DNA of 64,000 nt from Cytobacillus horneckiae (GTDB lineage Bacteria > Bacillota > Bacilli > Bacillales > Cytobacillaceae). Under the pieces are notes generated by a model. The model was given only the letters and a program-made list of their open reading frames with translations, searched no databases and was not told where the DNA came from. The stretch spans positions 1-64,000 of the forward strand of contig NZ_PISD01000016.1 of assembly GCF_002835735.1 (NCBI RefSeq), given 5' to 3'. The position numbers and the translations under genes are program-made. Positions 47,215 through 56,667 of this stretch are shown here, piece by piece; position 1 is the stretch's first letter; every line of letters begins with the position of its first letter.

Positions 47215-48051
47215 ATGATGAAAGGTTCGCCTTTACAAATTAATTTTGAAAAGCTTTGGAAAGAAGGCATGCTAGATTGGCATGGTAACATGCCAGAACG
47301 CATGGTGAATGATGAGCTTGAAGAAGCATTTTGGGCTCAGTCAATGCGGAAAAAAAGCTATAAGCAAATAGATGATTATGCAAAAATAATATACGAAAAA
47401 ATAAAGCAGCATATCCCGCAAAATGCTAGTTGTATTGAAATTGGACCAGGCTGGGGCAACTACACCTTTCCGCTAAGTGAAGATGTCCAAAGCTTAACAT
47501 TAGTGGATGGTTCAGAAAGTGTGCTGTCGTATTTAAAACAATACTTTATGAACGATGCACACATTCAGTTCGTTCATAGCAAATGGGAAGAAGCCCAAAT
47601 TGAACCGCATGATGTCGTAATTGGTGTGAACTGCTTTTATCGCATGTATGAAATGAATGCAGCATTAAAAAAAATGAATATGCTTGCAAAGAAACGCGCC
47701 ATTATCGGCTTAACAACAGGACCTATTCAGCCACATTACATTGCTTTAGAGGAGCAGTATGGATATGACATTAAATATCCTCGCCGCGACTATATTGCAA
47801 TCGTCAATATGCTTTACCAATTAGGTATTTATGCAGATTGTGAGATGCTCAAACTAGAGCGCGTCTATCGATATGAGACAGTAGAACAACTATATGAAGC
47901 ACAAAGTAAAAAAGTCTTATCTCCACAGTTTGAAATGACACATGTGAAAGCCTCACTCGAAAGCTTTATTACAATGGAGGACGGGCTGTTCGTGTACCGT
48001 CATCCATTTTATGCTGCAATAATTAGCTGGGAGCCATCATTAGCTACATGA
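47215..48051 (+). CDS. Uncharacterised SAM-dependent methyltransferase in the cobalamin locus
   Basis: The 278-residue protein is a class I methyltransferase, with the SAM motif EIGPGWGNYTFPL near residue 76, an acidic residue near 98 (LVDGS) and GVNCFYRMYEMN near 138. The substrate is unknown. It lies 81 bases after btuR, has its own GAGGAGAAG ribosome site, and overlaps btuC by four bases, so it is tied to the importer. It may modify a corrinoid precursor, a cobalt chelator or another ligand. Confidence 0.7.
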   Translation: MMKGSPLQINFEKLWKEGMLDWHGNMPERMVNDELEEAFWAQSMRKKSYKQIDDYAKIIYEKIKQHIPQNASCIEIGPGWGNYTFPLSEDVQSLTLVDGSESVLSYLKQYFMNDAHIQFVHSKWEEAQIEPHDVVIGVNCFYRMYEMNAALKKMNMLAKKRAIIGLTTGPIQPHYIALEEQYGYDIKYPRRDYIAIVNMLYQLGIYADCEMLKLERVYRYETVEQLYEAQSKKVLSPQFEMTHVKASLESFITMEDGLFVYRHPFYAAIISWEPSLAT

Positions 48052-49088
48052 AAAAGAATCGATATGCATTACTTATAATAGCATTAATCGTAGGTTTGCT
48101 TGCTTCAATGACATTTGCGGTGATGGTGGGCTCTGTAGATATTACACCGCGCATTATTTGGGAATTGCTATTTACCAAATTGGGATTATCGTTAGAAACA
48201 ACCGTATCAAACCCACAAAGCATCATTATATGGGAGATTCGTTTACCGCGTGTCATCCTAGCTGCGATTGTAGGAGCCGCACTGTCGATTAGCGGTGCAG
48301 CGATTCAGGCACTAGTAAAGAACTCGATTGCTGACCCATATATTTTAGGTGTATCTTCAGGCGCATCAGTTGGAGCAACCTCGGTTATATTGCTCGGTGC
48401 ATTTAGTGCAATAGGGAACTACGCTCTTTCCTTTGCTGCTTTTTTAGGCGCCATTTTCGCAGTAATCATTGTATTTCTATTAGCACGCGTCAATGGCAGA
48501 ATATCTGTTGTTCGACTACTATTAGCTGGAATCGCGATATCAATGGTATTTTCCGCTATTACTAACTTTATGTTGATGATGTCTAAACAGCAGGGCGGTA
48601 TACAAGCTGTTATGCATTGGATGCTTGGTAGTTTAGCAGGTGCGAAGTGGTCGAATCTTGGAATCCCATTCTTTATCTTTCTACTCGTTTTCACATTGCT
48701 TTTATTGAACTATCGACAGCTCAATGCGCTCCTACTTGGAGAAGAAACAGCCGCTACGCTTGGCATTAACTTAGACCGATTTCGCATCTTTATCATACTT
48801 TTTGTCTCGTTATTAACAGGCGTGATTGTCGCAGTAAGCGGCAGTATTGGCTTTGTCGGATTAATTATTCCGCACCTTGTGAGAATGATGGTAGGTTCAA
48901 ATTACAAAGTTGTCTTGCCAATCAGTGCTTTGATCGGAGCCATATTCCTTGTTTGGGCGGACATGGTTGCACGGATTGTCATTGCACCTGAAGAAATGCC
49001 CATCGGTATAATTACGGCAGTTTGCGGCAGCCCGTTCTTTATTTGGATGCTCAGACGGCGACGATATTCTTTTGGGGACGGTGAATAA
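48048..49088 (+). CDS. btuC: FecCD-family ABC permease (BtuC-like)
   Basis: The 346-residue protein has about ten membrane helices and FecCD/BtuC landmarks: IRLPRVILAAIVGAALSISG near 64, DPYILGVSSGASVGA near 98 and GSIGFVGLIIPHLVRMMVG near 264. It pairs with the following ATPase and binding protein. Location in the cobalamin operon suggests corrinoid import; siderophore or cobalt-chelate import is the alternative. Confidence 0.85.
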   Translation: MKKNRYALLIIALIVGLLASMTFAVMVGSVDITPRIIWELLFTKLGLSLETTVSNPQSIIIWEIRLPRVILAAIVGAALSISGAAIQALVKNSIADPYILGVSSGASVGATSVILLGAFSAIGNYALSFAAFLGAIFAVIIVFLLARVNGRISVVRLLLAGIAISMVFSAITNFMLMMSKQQGGIQAVMHWMLGSLAGAKWSNLGIPFFIFLLVFTLLLLNYRQLNALLLGEETAATLGINLDRFRIFIILFVSLLTGVIVAVSGSIGFVGLIIPHLVRMMVGSNYKVVLPISALIGAIFLVWADMVARIVIAPEEMPIGIITAVCGSPFFIWMLRRRRYSFGDGE

Positions 49089-49855
49089 TGATGCTCCAAG
49101 TAAAAGATATTTCTTTTTCAATAGCGGATAAGCAAATTCTGCACAATATTACGTTTTCAATTCATCAAGGAAAATTTGTGGGCCTCATTGGACCAAATGG
49201 AAGCGGGAAATCGACGATGTTAAAAATTATTTATCGTCATTTAAAGCAAACGAGCGGAATGGTGACGCTATATGAAGATGACATTATCCATATTTCACAA
49301 AAAAAGCTGGCACAGGAAATAGCAGTTGTTAGTCAAGAAACACCTGTACTCTTTGACTTTACCGTAAAAGATTTAGTTTTAATGGGGCGGACGCCGTATA
49401 AAAAATGGCTGGCTAACGATAATCAAGAAGACTTTGCCATTGTCGAAGAAAGTATGCACCTTGCTAATGTTCAGCATTTAGAAAATAGAACTTTTAATCA
49501 ATTATCAGGTGGAGAAAAAAAGCGTGTAATGCTCGCACGCGCTCTTGCACAGCAGGCAAAAATATTAATTTTAGACGAACCAACAAATCATCTTGATATC
49601 GAACATCAATATCAATTAATGGATTTAGTAAAGGGTTTGCCAATCACGATTGTAGCAGCACTGCATGATTTAAATTTAGCTGCTGGCTATTGTGATGAAT
49701 TACTTGTCATGAAAGATGGCGCACTCTATATGGAGGGAACACCAGAAGAAGTACTGACTGAGGAGACGTTAAAGCGTGTTTTTCATGTACAAGCCGGTAT
49801 TTCAAAAAACCCTTTTACAAAAAAGCTGCATTTATTTTTTTACACTAAACAATAA
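49088..49855 (+). CDS. btuD: ABC ATPase of the BtuCDF-type importer
   Basis: The 255-residue ATPase has Walker A GPNGSGKST near 37, signature LSGGEKKR near 139 and Walker B ILILDEPTNHLD near 158. The ATG overlaps the btuC stop as TAATG; the next codon is also ATG. It powers the FecCD-type permease. Confidence 0.9.
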   Translation: MMLQVKDISFSIADKQILHNITFSIHQGKFVGLIGPNGSGKSTMLKIIYRHLKQTSGMVTLYEDDIIHISQKKLAQEIAVVSQETPVLFDFTVKDLVLMGRTPYKKWLANDNQEDFAIVEESMHLANVQHLENRTFNQLSGGEKKRVMLARALAQQAKILILDEPTNHLDIEHQYQLMDLVKGLPITIVAALHDLNLAAGYCDELLVMKDGALYMEGTPEEVLTEETLKRVFHVQAGISKNPFTKKLHLFFYTKQ

Positions 49856-49877
49856 ATAAAATCGAGGATATAAGAAC

Positions 49878-50861
49878 ATGAAAAATAAAAAAATTTGGTC
49901 AACTTTGTTTTTATCGGCATTGCTATTTTTAGCCGCATGCTCAGCTGAAGAAACTAAAACAGCAGCTGTAAAAGATAATCAAACAGAGGAAAATGAAAAA
50001 ATCGTTATTGATAATGAAGGACTTGTGATTGAATACGAAGAAGCACCAAAACGTGCAATATCATTAAATCAACATGTAACAGAAATCATGCTAGCGCTCG
50101 GCTTAGAAGAATCAATGGTTGGCACAGCTTTTTTAGATAATGAAATATATGAGCCATTACAAGAAGCATATAACAAAGTACCGGTTTTAGCTGAGCAATA
50201 TCCATCTAAAGAACAAGTGATTGCTGAGGAAGCAGACTTTTTATATGGTGGCTGGGCGAGTGCATTTAATGAAAAAAACATCGCAACACGTGAAGAATTA
50301 AAGGAGTTAGGCATTAATAGCTATTTACAATCGTCATCTATTAAAGTAGCACCAACATTAGAAGATATTTATACAGATATTCGCAATATCGCCAAAATAT
50401 TTCAAATTGAAGAGCGCGGAGAGGCGCTAGTTGGAGAAATTAATCAGGACATTGAAGAGATTACCTCTAAATTACCAGACGCAGAAGAGCCACTGGATGT
50501 ATTAGTATTTGATAGCGGGGAAACAGATGTGTTCACTGCAACACAAAACTTTATGAACACACTTGTAACTATGGCTGGCGGAAACAATATCTTTGGTGAT
50601 ATTGAAGGTAACTGGGCTACAGTATCAAAAGAAGACGCAGTAGAACGCCAACCTGAAGTGATTGTTGTGATCGATTATGGTTCAACGACCGCGGAACAAA
50701 AAATTGAGTTTTTAAAAACAGATGCAGCATTAAGCCAAACCCCTGCTGTACAAAACGAACATTTTGTCATCTTGCCATTGTCTGCAGCATCTGAAGGTGT
50801 GCGTGCAGCTGAAGCGTTAGAAATTTTAGCAAAAGGCTTTTACCCAGACGCTTATAAATAG
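49878..50861 (+). CDS. btuF: Corrinoid-type ABC substrate-binding lipoprotein (BtuF-like)
   Basis: The 327-residue protein has a lipobox LFLAAC near residue 20 and the helical-backbone fold of BtuF/FhuD-type binding proteins (RAISLNQHVTEIMLALGLEESMVG near 60). It is lipid-anchored outside the membrane and delivers substrate to BtuC. No strong Shine-Dalgarno beyond CGAGGAT is seen. Ligand assignment is by context. Confidence 0.83.
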   Translation: MKNKKIWSTLFLSALLFLAACSAEETKTAAVKDNQTEENEKIVIDNEGLVIEYEEAPKRAISLNQHVTEIMLALGLEESMVGTAFLDNEIYEPLQEAYNKVPVLAEQYPSKEQVIAEEADFLYGGWASAFNEKNIATREELKELGINSYLQSSSIKVAPTLEDIYTDIRNIAKIFQIEERGEALVGEINQDIEEITSKLPDAEEPLDVLVFDSGETDVFTATQNFMNTLVTMAGGNNIFGDIEGNWATVSKEDAVERQPEVIVVIDYGSTTAEQKIEFLKTDAALSQTPAVQNEHFVILPLSAASEGVRAAEALEILAKGFYPDAYK

Positions 50862-50966
50862 AGCTGAGGATGAAATAGATTCGACTTCATTTATTAACAC
50901 GAAATGTTAATAGAAGCGAGTGAAATCCACGTAACAGCAACTTAAAACAAGAGGAGGAGGTCACTA

Positions 50967-52160
50967 ATGACAACTTGGAATTTAACACAAATGCAGCGCC
51001 ACTTGCTCATATGCAATGGATCTACCTGTATGGGTGCGGGAGCTGAAATGGTCACGCAAAATATTCGTGATGAAATTAGAAAAAATCGTTTAGATGAGTA
51101 TATTCACACATCCCGCACTCGCTGCAACGGTCGCTGTAAAGATAAATGCGTCGTCATTGATTATCCAAAGGGGACGTGGTATTCCGTCCAGCAAGAAGAA
51201 ACGGCACGTGCGATTGTTCATGAAACAGCCGAAGAAAAAGCAATGATTTATTCAATGGAGCATGGTGAACGTAAACGCGGGGAAACCCGCATTAAAGGAA
51301 TTGATAAATACAAGAAAGGAAAGGGACCAATGAAAAAAGCAGTTTTATTTGTTGGGCATGGCAGCAAACTGGAGGACGGCAATAAAGAAGTTCTCCAGTT
51401 TGTCAAACAAATGAAAGAATACATTGATCCGTCCCTTTATGTAGAAACATGTTTTTTAGAGTTTGCATCACCAAATATTGAAGACGGAATTCAGCTATGC
51501 ATTGAAAAAGGTGCGGATGAAGTCCATGTCATTCCTATCATCTTATTACATGCAGGCCACTCAAAACTGCATATTCCTGCCGAAATTGAACATGCGAAGG
51601 AACATTTTCCAGATATACAATTCACCTACGGTCAAACGATTGGTGTTCATGAAGAAATTTTTGAGATTTTAAAATCACGACTTGCTGATACCGGTTTTGA
51701 TGTTAATCAAAAGCATGAAGATACGGCAATCTTGCTGATTGGACGAGGTGGCAGTGATCCGTATGCAAATGGAGATTTTTATAAAATCAGCCGTTTATTA
51801 TGGGAAAAATTAAATGTATCTATCGTTGAAAGTGCCTTTATGGGAGTAACAACGCCAACTGTGCAGGATGGAATGGAACGTTGCCTTAAATTAGGCGCGA
51901 AAAAAATTATCATGTTGCCGTATTTCTTATTTACCGGAATTCTAATGAAAAGAATGAATAATATGGCAGAGCAGTTCAAAGAGACATATCCTCATGTAAC
52001 AATTGATATTGCTGAATATTTTGGTTACCATCCAAAATTAAGAACTGTCTTATTAGAACGGATGCAACAAGCTTTAGACGGCACTTCAACTGGAATGCAG
52101 GATTTAGAAAATTTCCGTAAATATGCAGAAGAACATGGTTATGAACATCATCATCATTGA
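50967..52160 (+). CDS. cbiX: [2Fe-2S]-domain / sirohydrochlorin cobaltochelatase fusion (CbiW-CbiX-like)
   Basis: The 397-residue protein has two parts. Residues 1-95 form a thioredoxin-like [2Fe-2S] ferredoxin (Cys16, 21, 53, 57, 61). Residues 122-397 are CbiX, which inserts cobalt into sirohydrochlorin: VGHGS at 129-133, HVIPIILLHAGHSKLHIP near 190, a second half with LLIGRGGSDPYAN near 251, and a His-rich C-terminus EHHHH. In B. megaterium cbiW and cbiX are separate genes near the operon front. An internal ATG at 51330, behind AAGGAAAGGG, would yield CbiX alone. AGGAGGAGG precedes the outer ATG. Confidence 0.88.
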   Translation: MTTWNLTQMQRHLLICNGSTCMGAGAEMVTQNIRDEIRKNRLDEYIHTSRTRCNGRCKDKCVVIDYPKGTWYSVQQEETARAIVHETAEEKAMIYSMEHGERKRGETRIKGIDKYKKGKGPMKKAVLFVGHGSKLEDGNKEVLQFVKQMKEYIDPSLYVETCFLEFASPNIEDGIQLCIEKGADEVHVIPIILLHAGHSKLHIPAEIEHAKEHFPDIQFTYGQTIGVHEEIFEILKSRLADTGFDVNQKHEDTAILLIGRGGSDPYANGDFYKISRLLWEKLNVSIVESAFMGVTTPTVQDGMERCLKLGAKKIIMLPYFLFTGILMKRMNNMAEQFKETYPHVTIDIAEYFGYHPKLRTVLLERMQQALDGTSTGMQDLENFRKYAEEHGYEHHHH

Positions 52161-52172
52161 TTAATATAAAGA

Positions 52173-52200
52173 AACCGGACCTTTGTTAGTCCGGTTTTTT
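52173..52200 (+). terminator. Terminator of the cobalamin operon
   Basis: The arms 52173-52180 and 52189-52196 pair perfectly over eight bases and end in six T, just after cbiX. Confidence 0.92.
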
Positions 52201-52343
52201 CATTTAGAAAGCCTTCTCCCTGTTTTTGTTCTTTTAACAATAAGTATAGTGATGAAAACGAATAAATTTACACAATGTCCATTCGATTCTGATTCTTTTA
52301 CATGTACAATATAGTAATGACTATATAAATTGGAGGGATTCTT

Positions 52344-53960
52344 TTGAATGCAACGGTTGTATTCCAGAACGGTGAAATTGTAACAATAGATAAAGAGGAT
52401 ACTATTTGTCAGTCTGTTGCTATTATGGAAAATAAAATAGTGGCAGTTGGATCAAATGAAGAAGTATCACCATGGATAGGTTCTGCCACAAAGATCATCG
52501 ATTTAAAAGGAAAGTCATTGCTACCAGGTTTCATTGATGCACATTTGCACTTTGTCTTGTATGGCGTTTTTCAAATGAACATCAGTTGTAAAGACCAAGG
52601 GATGCAATCGCTAGATGCGATTTTAACAGCGCTTCAAAAAAGGGCTGATGCGACACCAAGAGGACAGTGGATTAGAGCATGGGGATTTAATGAAGCATTT
52701 GTGGAAGAGCAACGTTACCCTACTAGAGAGGAACTCGATGCCGTTTCAACAGAGCATCCAATTGTCATATCACGCACATGTAGTCATATTGGAATTGTAA
52801 ATAGTAAAGCATTGGAATTAGCCCATATTACGGATGAGAGTGTTAATCCACCAGGAGGGCTAATTGAGCGCAATGAGGATGGATCATTAAGTGGGCGACT
52901 AATTGAAAATGCTTATATGCAATTTAATGAAGTATCAGGCTATACAAATAAAGAGCTAGAAAAAGCCATGTTAGTCGCACAGCAACATTTTATGGAAAAA
53001 GGAATTACGAGTGTGCATGAAGCAGGAACCTTTGATGAGGAAAGCTTTCGGCTTATGCAGCTTGCATCTCAAAATGGTGATTTAAAAATTCGAATCTATG
53101 CAATGATTAGTTCTTTGAATGATTGTAAGCAATTCACATTAAATATGATGAAAGCTGGAATTGTGACTGGCACAGGTAATGATTTCTTTAAAGTTGGACC
53201 TGCAAAATTATTTACAGACGGAAGTAGTACAGGCCCTACAATTGCTACTCGTGAAAGCTATTCGAGTAATCCAAATGATTATGGCATTTTATATTACACA
53301 GAGGATGAAATTTATGATGTTTTAGGAGAGGCACATCGGAAAGGGTATCAAATTACTGTACATGCTCAAGGGGACAAAGCCATTGAATTATATTTAAATG
53401 TCGTTGAGCGTGCAATAAATGAGTATCCACGCAATAATCATCGGCATCGTATTGAGCATGCAGGAATATCAGCTTCCGATCTGCAGGAGCGAATGAAAAA
53501 CTTAGGTGTAATTCCTATTCCTAATCCTCCATTCCCATACGAATTTGGTGAAAGTTATATTCACAATTATGGCGAACGTATTCATTATATGTATCCTGCA
53601 AGGGACTTCCTTGATTTAGGTATTCCTTGTGCAGCTGGGTCAGATGCACCTGTGACGACGTATAATCCTATGATTGGTATTCACACAGCTGTTAACCGTA
53701 AAGTGAATTCAGGAACGGAATTTGGCAGACAACAACGCGTCAGCTTATTAGAAGCCATTCGAATGTATACTTATAATGCTGCATTCGCAAGCTTTGATGA
53801 GGACAAAAAAGGAAGTATTGAAGTTGGAAAGTTGGCTGATTTAATTGTTGCTGATCGTGCATTACTACAAATGCCTCTTGAAAACTTAAAGGATGTACAA
53901 ATTGAGATGACGATGATCGATGGCAAGATTGTTTATGAGAAGAGTTTATCACAGGTTTAA
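52344..53960 (+). CDS. Metal-dependent amidohydrolase (YtcJ-like)
   Basis: The 538-residue protein belongs to the amidohydrolase family 3, like YtcJ. The metal-binding HLH is in GFIDAHLHFVLYG (67-69), with a later RIEHAGIS and AAGSDAPVTTYNP supplying His and Asp. A beta-sandwich flanks the barrel. It should hydrolyse an amide or related bond of a small molecule. The TTG start follows GGAGGG. It leads a catabolic-looking gene set with a nitrilase-family enzyme and a symporter. Confidence 0.85.
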   Translation: MNATVVFQNGEIVTIDKEDTICQSVAIMENKIVAVGSNEEVSPWIGSATKIIDLKGKSLLPGFIDAHLHFVLYGVFQMNISCKDQGMQSLDAILTALQKRADATPRGQWIRAWGFNEAFVEEQRYPTREELDAVSTEHPIVISRTCSHIGIVNSKALELAHITDESVNPPGGLIERNEDGSLSGRLIENAYMQFNEVSGYTNKELEKAMLVAQQHFMEKGITSVHEAGTFDEESFRLMQLASQNGDLKIRIYAMISSLNDCKQFTLNMMKAGIVTGTGNDFFKVGPAKLFTDGSSTGPTIATRESYSSNPNDYGILYYTEDEIYDVLGEAHRKGYQITVHAQGDKAIELYLNVVERAINEYPRNNHRHRIEHAGISASDLQERMKNLGVIPIPNPPFPYEFGESYIHNYGERIHYMYPARDFLDLGIPCAAGSDAPVTTYNPMIGIHTAVNRKVNSGTEFGRQQRVSLLEAIRMYTYNAAFASFDEDKKGSIEVGKLADLIVADRALLQMPLENLKDVQIEMTMIDGKIVYEKSLSQV

Positions 53961-53980
53961 AGAAAAGAGGGGGCATATGA

Positions 53981-54838
53981 GTGGAAGTAACTGTATCATG
54001 TTGTCAGTTTGAAATAAAAAAATTGAACAGTTTCTCTGCGTTTGAAAAACAAGTAAGTGATACATTTGAACAAGTTCCTCTAACGAGTGACTATGTCTTA
54101 TTTCCAGAGCTCACCACATTGGGTTTATTAACAAGCTTTGATCATTTTTCTACGTTTGCACTAAAGGATTATCGAAAATTAACTGATTTTTTAGACGATT
54201 ACAAAAAGTTATTCTCATCATTAGCCTCAGAGCGGCAGCAAATAATTATAGCGGGTTCTACTTTAGAAGAGGAAGCAGGTGAAATTTACAATACATGCTT
54301 CATTTTTGAGCCGGACGGATCTATTCACCGACATCGGAAAACTCATATTTTTCCTGGAGAGGCAGAATGGGACACTGCAGAGGGTGATGCGCTGGAAGTG
54401 TTTGAAATTGGTCCCGTCACGTTTGGAATCGCGATTTGTTATGAAATAGAAATTCCAGAAATCAACTCCATCTATCAACAGAAGGGTGCAGACATTATTT
54501 TTTGTCCTTCCTATACGTTCACGCCACATGGCTTTTGGCGTGTTAGACATTGTGCACAAGCGCGAGCAATTGAAAATCAAGTGTATGTGATACATTGTCC
54601 AACGAAAGGCAATAGGGAGGGTATTATATACCCCGGGCATGGAAACGCCTCTATATTATCACCTTGTGATTTAAATTGGGAAGCCAACGGTGTTGTCGTA
54701 GAAGCAAAAGAGAATACAAAGGTAATTACAGCAAGCTTATCGATGGATGCTTTATACGATAACCGTCAGGACGGAGCGGCTACGACCGTAAAAGATCGAC
54801 AACGTAGAAAAGAGCTGTACACCATAGGAAAAGTTTGA
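53981..54838 (+). CDS. Nitrilase-superfamily carbon-nitrogen hydrolase
   Basis: The 285-residue protein has the complete catalytic triad: Glu43 in FPELT, Lys120 in HRHRKTHIFPGE and Cys153 in GIAICYEIEIPE. Members cleave amides, nitriles or carbamoyl groups. The GTG start follows AGAGGGGG. It lies 20 bases after the amidohydrolase; the two may act in sequence on one nitrogen compound. Confidence 0.88.
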   Translation: MEVTVSCCQFEIKKLNSFSAFEKQVSDTFEQVPLTSDYVLFPELTTLGLLTSFDHFSTFALKDYRKLTDFLDDYKKLFSSLASERQQIIIAGSTLEEEAGEIYNTCFIFEPDGSIHRHRKTHIFPGEAEWDTAEGDALEVFEIGPVTFGIAICYEIEIPEINSIYQQKGADIIFCPSYTFTPHGFWRVRHCAQARAIENQVYVIHCPTKGNREGIIYPGHGNASILSPCDLNWEANGVVVEAKENTKVITASLSMDALYDNRQDGAATTVKDRQRRKELYTIGKV

Positions 54839-54871
54839 GGAGAGTATTTCTTGTAAAATAGGAGGAATTGA

Positions 54872-55066
54872 ATGAAGAAAGCACAATGGTTGCTCGTTAT
54901 TCCCTTTATTGGTATGGCATTCTGTCTCCCATGGGTAAATAGAATTGAACCTTATGTGTTAGGCCTGCCATTTATTTTGTTTTGGATTGTACTATGGATG
55001 GTGTTGTCGTCAGCCATTCTATATATTGTCTATCGTATTGAGTATGGCAAGGAGGAAAAGCAATGA
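54872..55066 (+). CDS. DUF3311-type small membrane protein
   Basis: The 64-residue protein has two hydrophobic segments and a charged tail, ending IEYGKEEKQ. DUF3311 proteins commonly precede SSF symporters as a small partner. AGGAGG precedes the ATG, and the stop overlaps the symporter ATG by four bases. Confidence 0.8.
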   Translation: MKKAQWLLVIPFIGMAFCLPWVNRIEPYVLGLPFILFWIVLWMVLSSAILYIVYRIEYGKEEKQ

Positions 55067-56556
55067 ATAGTGCATTACTTATTATTTTCTTCTTTGCTGC
55101 ATTAGCTTTGTTTTTAGGTATTCGCGCAACAAAAGGTAAAGAGATGAATGTAAATGAATTTGCAGTAGGAAACAAAAGCTTTGGAACGTTGTTTATCTTT
55201 TTACTTATCGCTGGAGAAGTTTATACAACTTTTACCTTTTTAGGTGGTAGCGGTTGGGCTTATTCACGAGGAGCAGCAGCTTATTATGTTCCGGCTTATA
55301 TTTGTTTAGCTTACGTATTATCGTATTGGATGATACCTAAAGTATGGCGCTTTGCGAAGGATCATCAAATTATCTCACAGCCTGGTTATTTTTCCGCTAA
55401 ATATAGAAGCCCTATATTGGGTGTTGTCGTATCTTTATTAGGGACAATCGCTTTAATTCCATATATAGTCATACAGCTAAAAGGCTTAGGCATTATCGTA
55501 GGAGAAGCCTCTTATGGTGCGATAAGTCCCATCGTTGCCAGTGCAATCGGAGCAGCTATCATTACCATTTATGTAACGGTTTCAGGGATTCACGGTTCAG
55601 CATGGACTGCTGTGATAAAGGATATTTTAATATTGGTTGTTATCGTCTTTTTAGGATTGTATATTCCATTTCATTATTTTGGTGGTATTCAACCAATGTT
55701 TGAAGCTGTACAAGCAGTAAAACCAGAAAGCTTAACATTGCCGAGTGAAGGATATAGTGTCGCCTGGTTTATTTCTACAATTATCTTAAATGCACTCGGC
55801 TTTTATTTATTGCCTCAATCTTTTTCAATTATATTATCTGCTGACGGTGAAAAGGTGCTAAAGAAAAATGCAATTACGCTTCCACTGTACACGTTATTAT
55901 TATTGTTTGTTTTTTTCATTGGATTTGCTGCCATTATTCAAGTCCCTGGTCTCCAAGGAGCAGACGGAGATTTGTCATTATTGCGCTTAACTATGCAGAC
56001 GTTTGACCCATGGATTGTTGGCATTGTCGGAGCTGCAGGCTTATTAACAGCTCTCGTACCGGCTTCTGTTATGCTAATGTCTGCCTCTGTAGGGTTAATG
56101 ACCGGGATTTATCGTTTAATGAGGCCAAATGCAACAGATCGCCAACAGTTAACAGTGTCAAAGCTGCTAGTGTTTGTCATCATTATCATTGCTTTTATGT
56201 TTACTATTTCCGGCGGAGAAGCGTTAGCAATACTAAATATTATGTCGTATAGTTTAATCACACAATTAGTACCAGCATTGCTGTTTAGCTTTATTAATAC
56301 CCGTTTTATGAATAAATACGGTGCAATGGCCGGTATAGTAGCAGGCGTTTCAATCGTTCTTTATAATGCTGTTACCGGCATAAAGTTAGCTGATTTCTTC
56401 CCAAGTATCCCAACGTATATAAATGATTTAAATACTGGAATGATTGCATTAGCTGTAAACTTTTTGATTGCTTTTATTGTAAGTTTAACGACAAATCGTT
56501 TGATAGCAAAAAGTAGGAATGAGTTATTAGAAGCGCAAGAAATCGTTAAAAGTTAA
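55063..56556 (+). CDS. Sodium:solute symporter (SSF family)
   Basis: The 497-residue protein has about 13 membrane helices and SSF features: NEFAVGNKSFGTLFIFLLIAGEVYTTFTFLG near 27 and LGFYLLPQSFSIILSA near 245. It should import the substrate of the upstream hydrolases with Na+. Substrate unknown. AAGGAGGAAAAG precedes the ATG. Confidence 0.9.
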   Translation: MNSALLIIFFFAALALFLGIRATKGKEMNVNEFAVGNKSFGTLFIFLLIAGEVYTTFTFLGGSGWAYSRGAAAYYVPAYICLAYVLSYWMIPKVWRFAKDHQIISQPGYFSAKYRSPILGVVVSLLGTIALIPYIVIQLKGLGIIVGEASYGAISPIVASAIGAAIITIYVTVSGIHGSAWTAVIKDILILVVIVFLGLYIPFHYFGGIQPMFEAVQAVKPESLTLPSEGYSVAWFISTIILNALGFYLLPQSFSIILSADGEKVLKKNAITLPLYTLLLLFVFFIGFAAIIQVPGLQGADGDLSLLRLTMQTFDPWIVGIVGAAGLLTALVPASVMLMSASVGLMTGIYRLMRPNATDRQQLTVSKLLVFVIIIIAFMFTISGGEALAILNIMSYSLITQLVPALLFSFINTRFMNKYGAMAGIVAGVSIVLYNAVTGIKLADFFPSIPTYINDLNTGMIALAVNFLIAFIVSLTTNRLIAKSRNELLEAQEIVKS

Positions 56557-56667
56557 TCGGGACAATTCATTGAATATGGCTTATAGAGCAAATTTTGAAA
56601 TGTGTTCTTCAAAGCAGTGTTGTATACTTAAATTAGACAATTATTAATTTTTTATTGGAGGAAAAAT

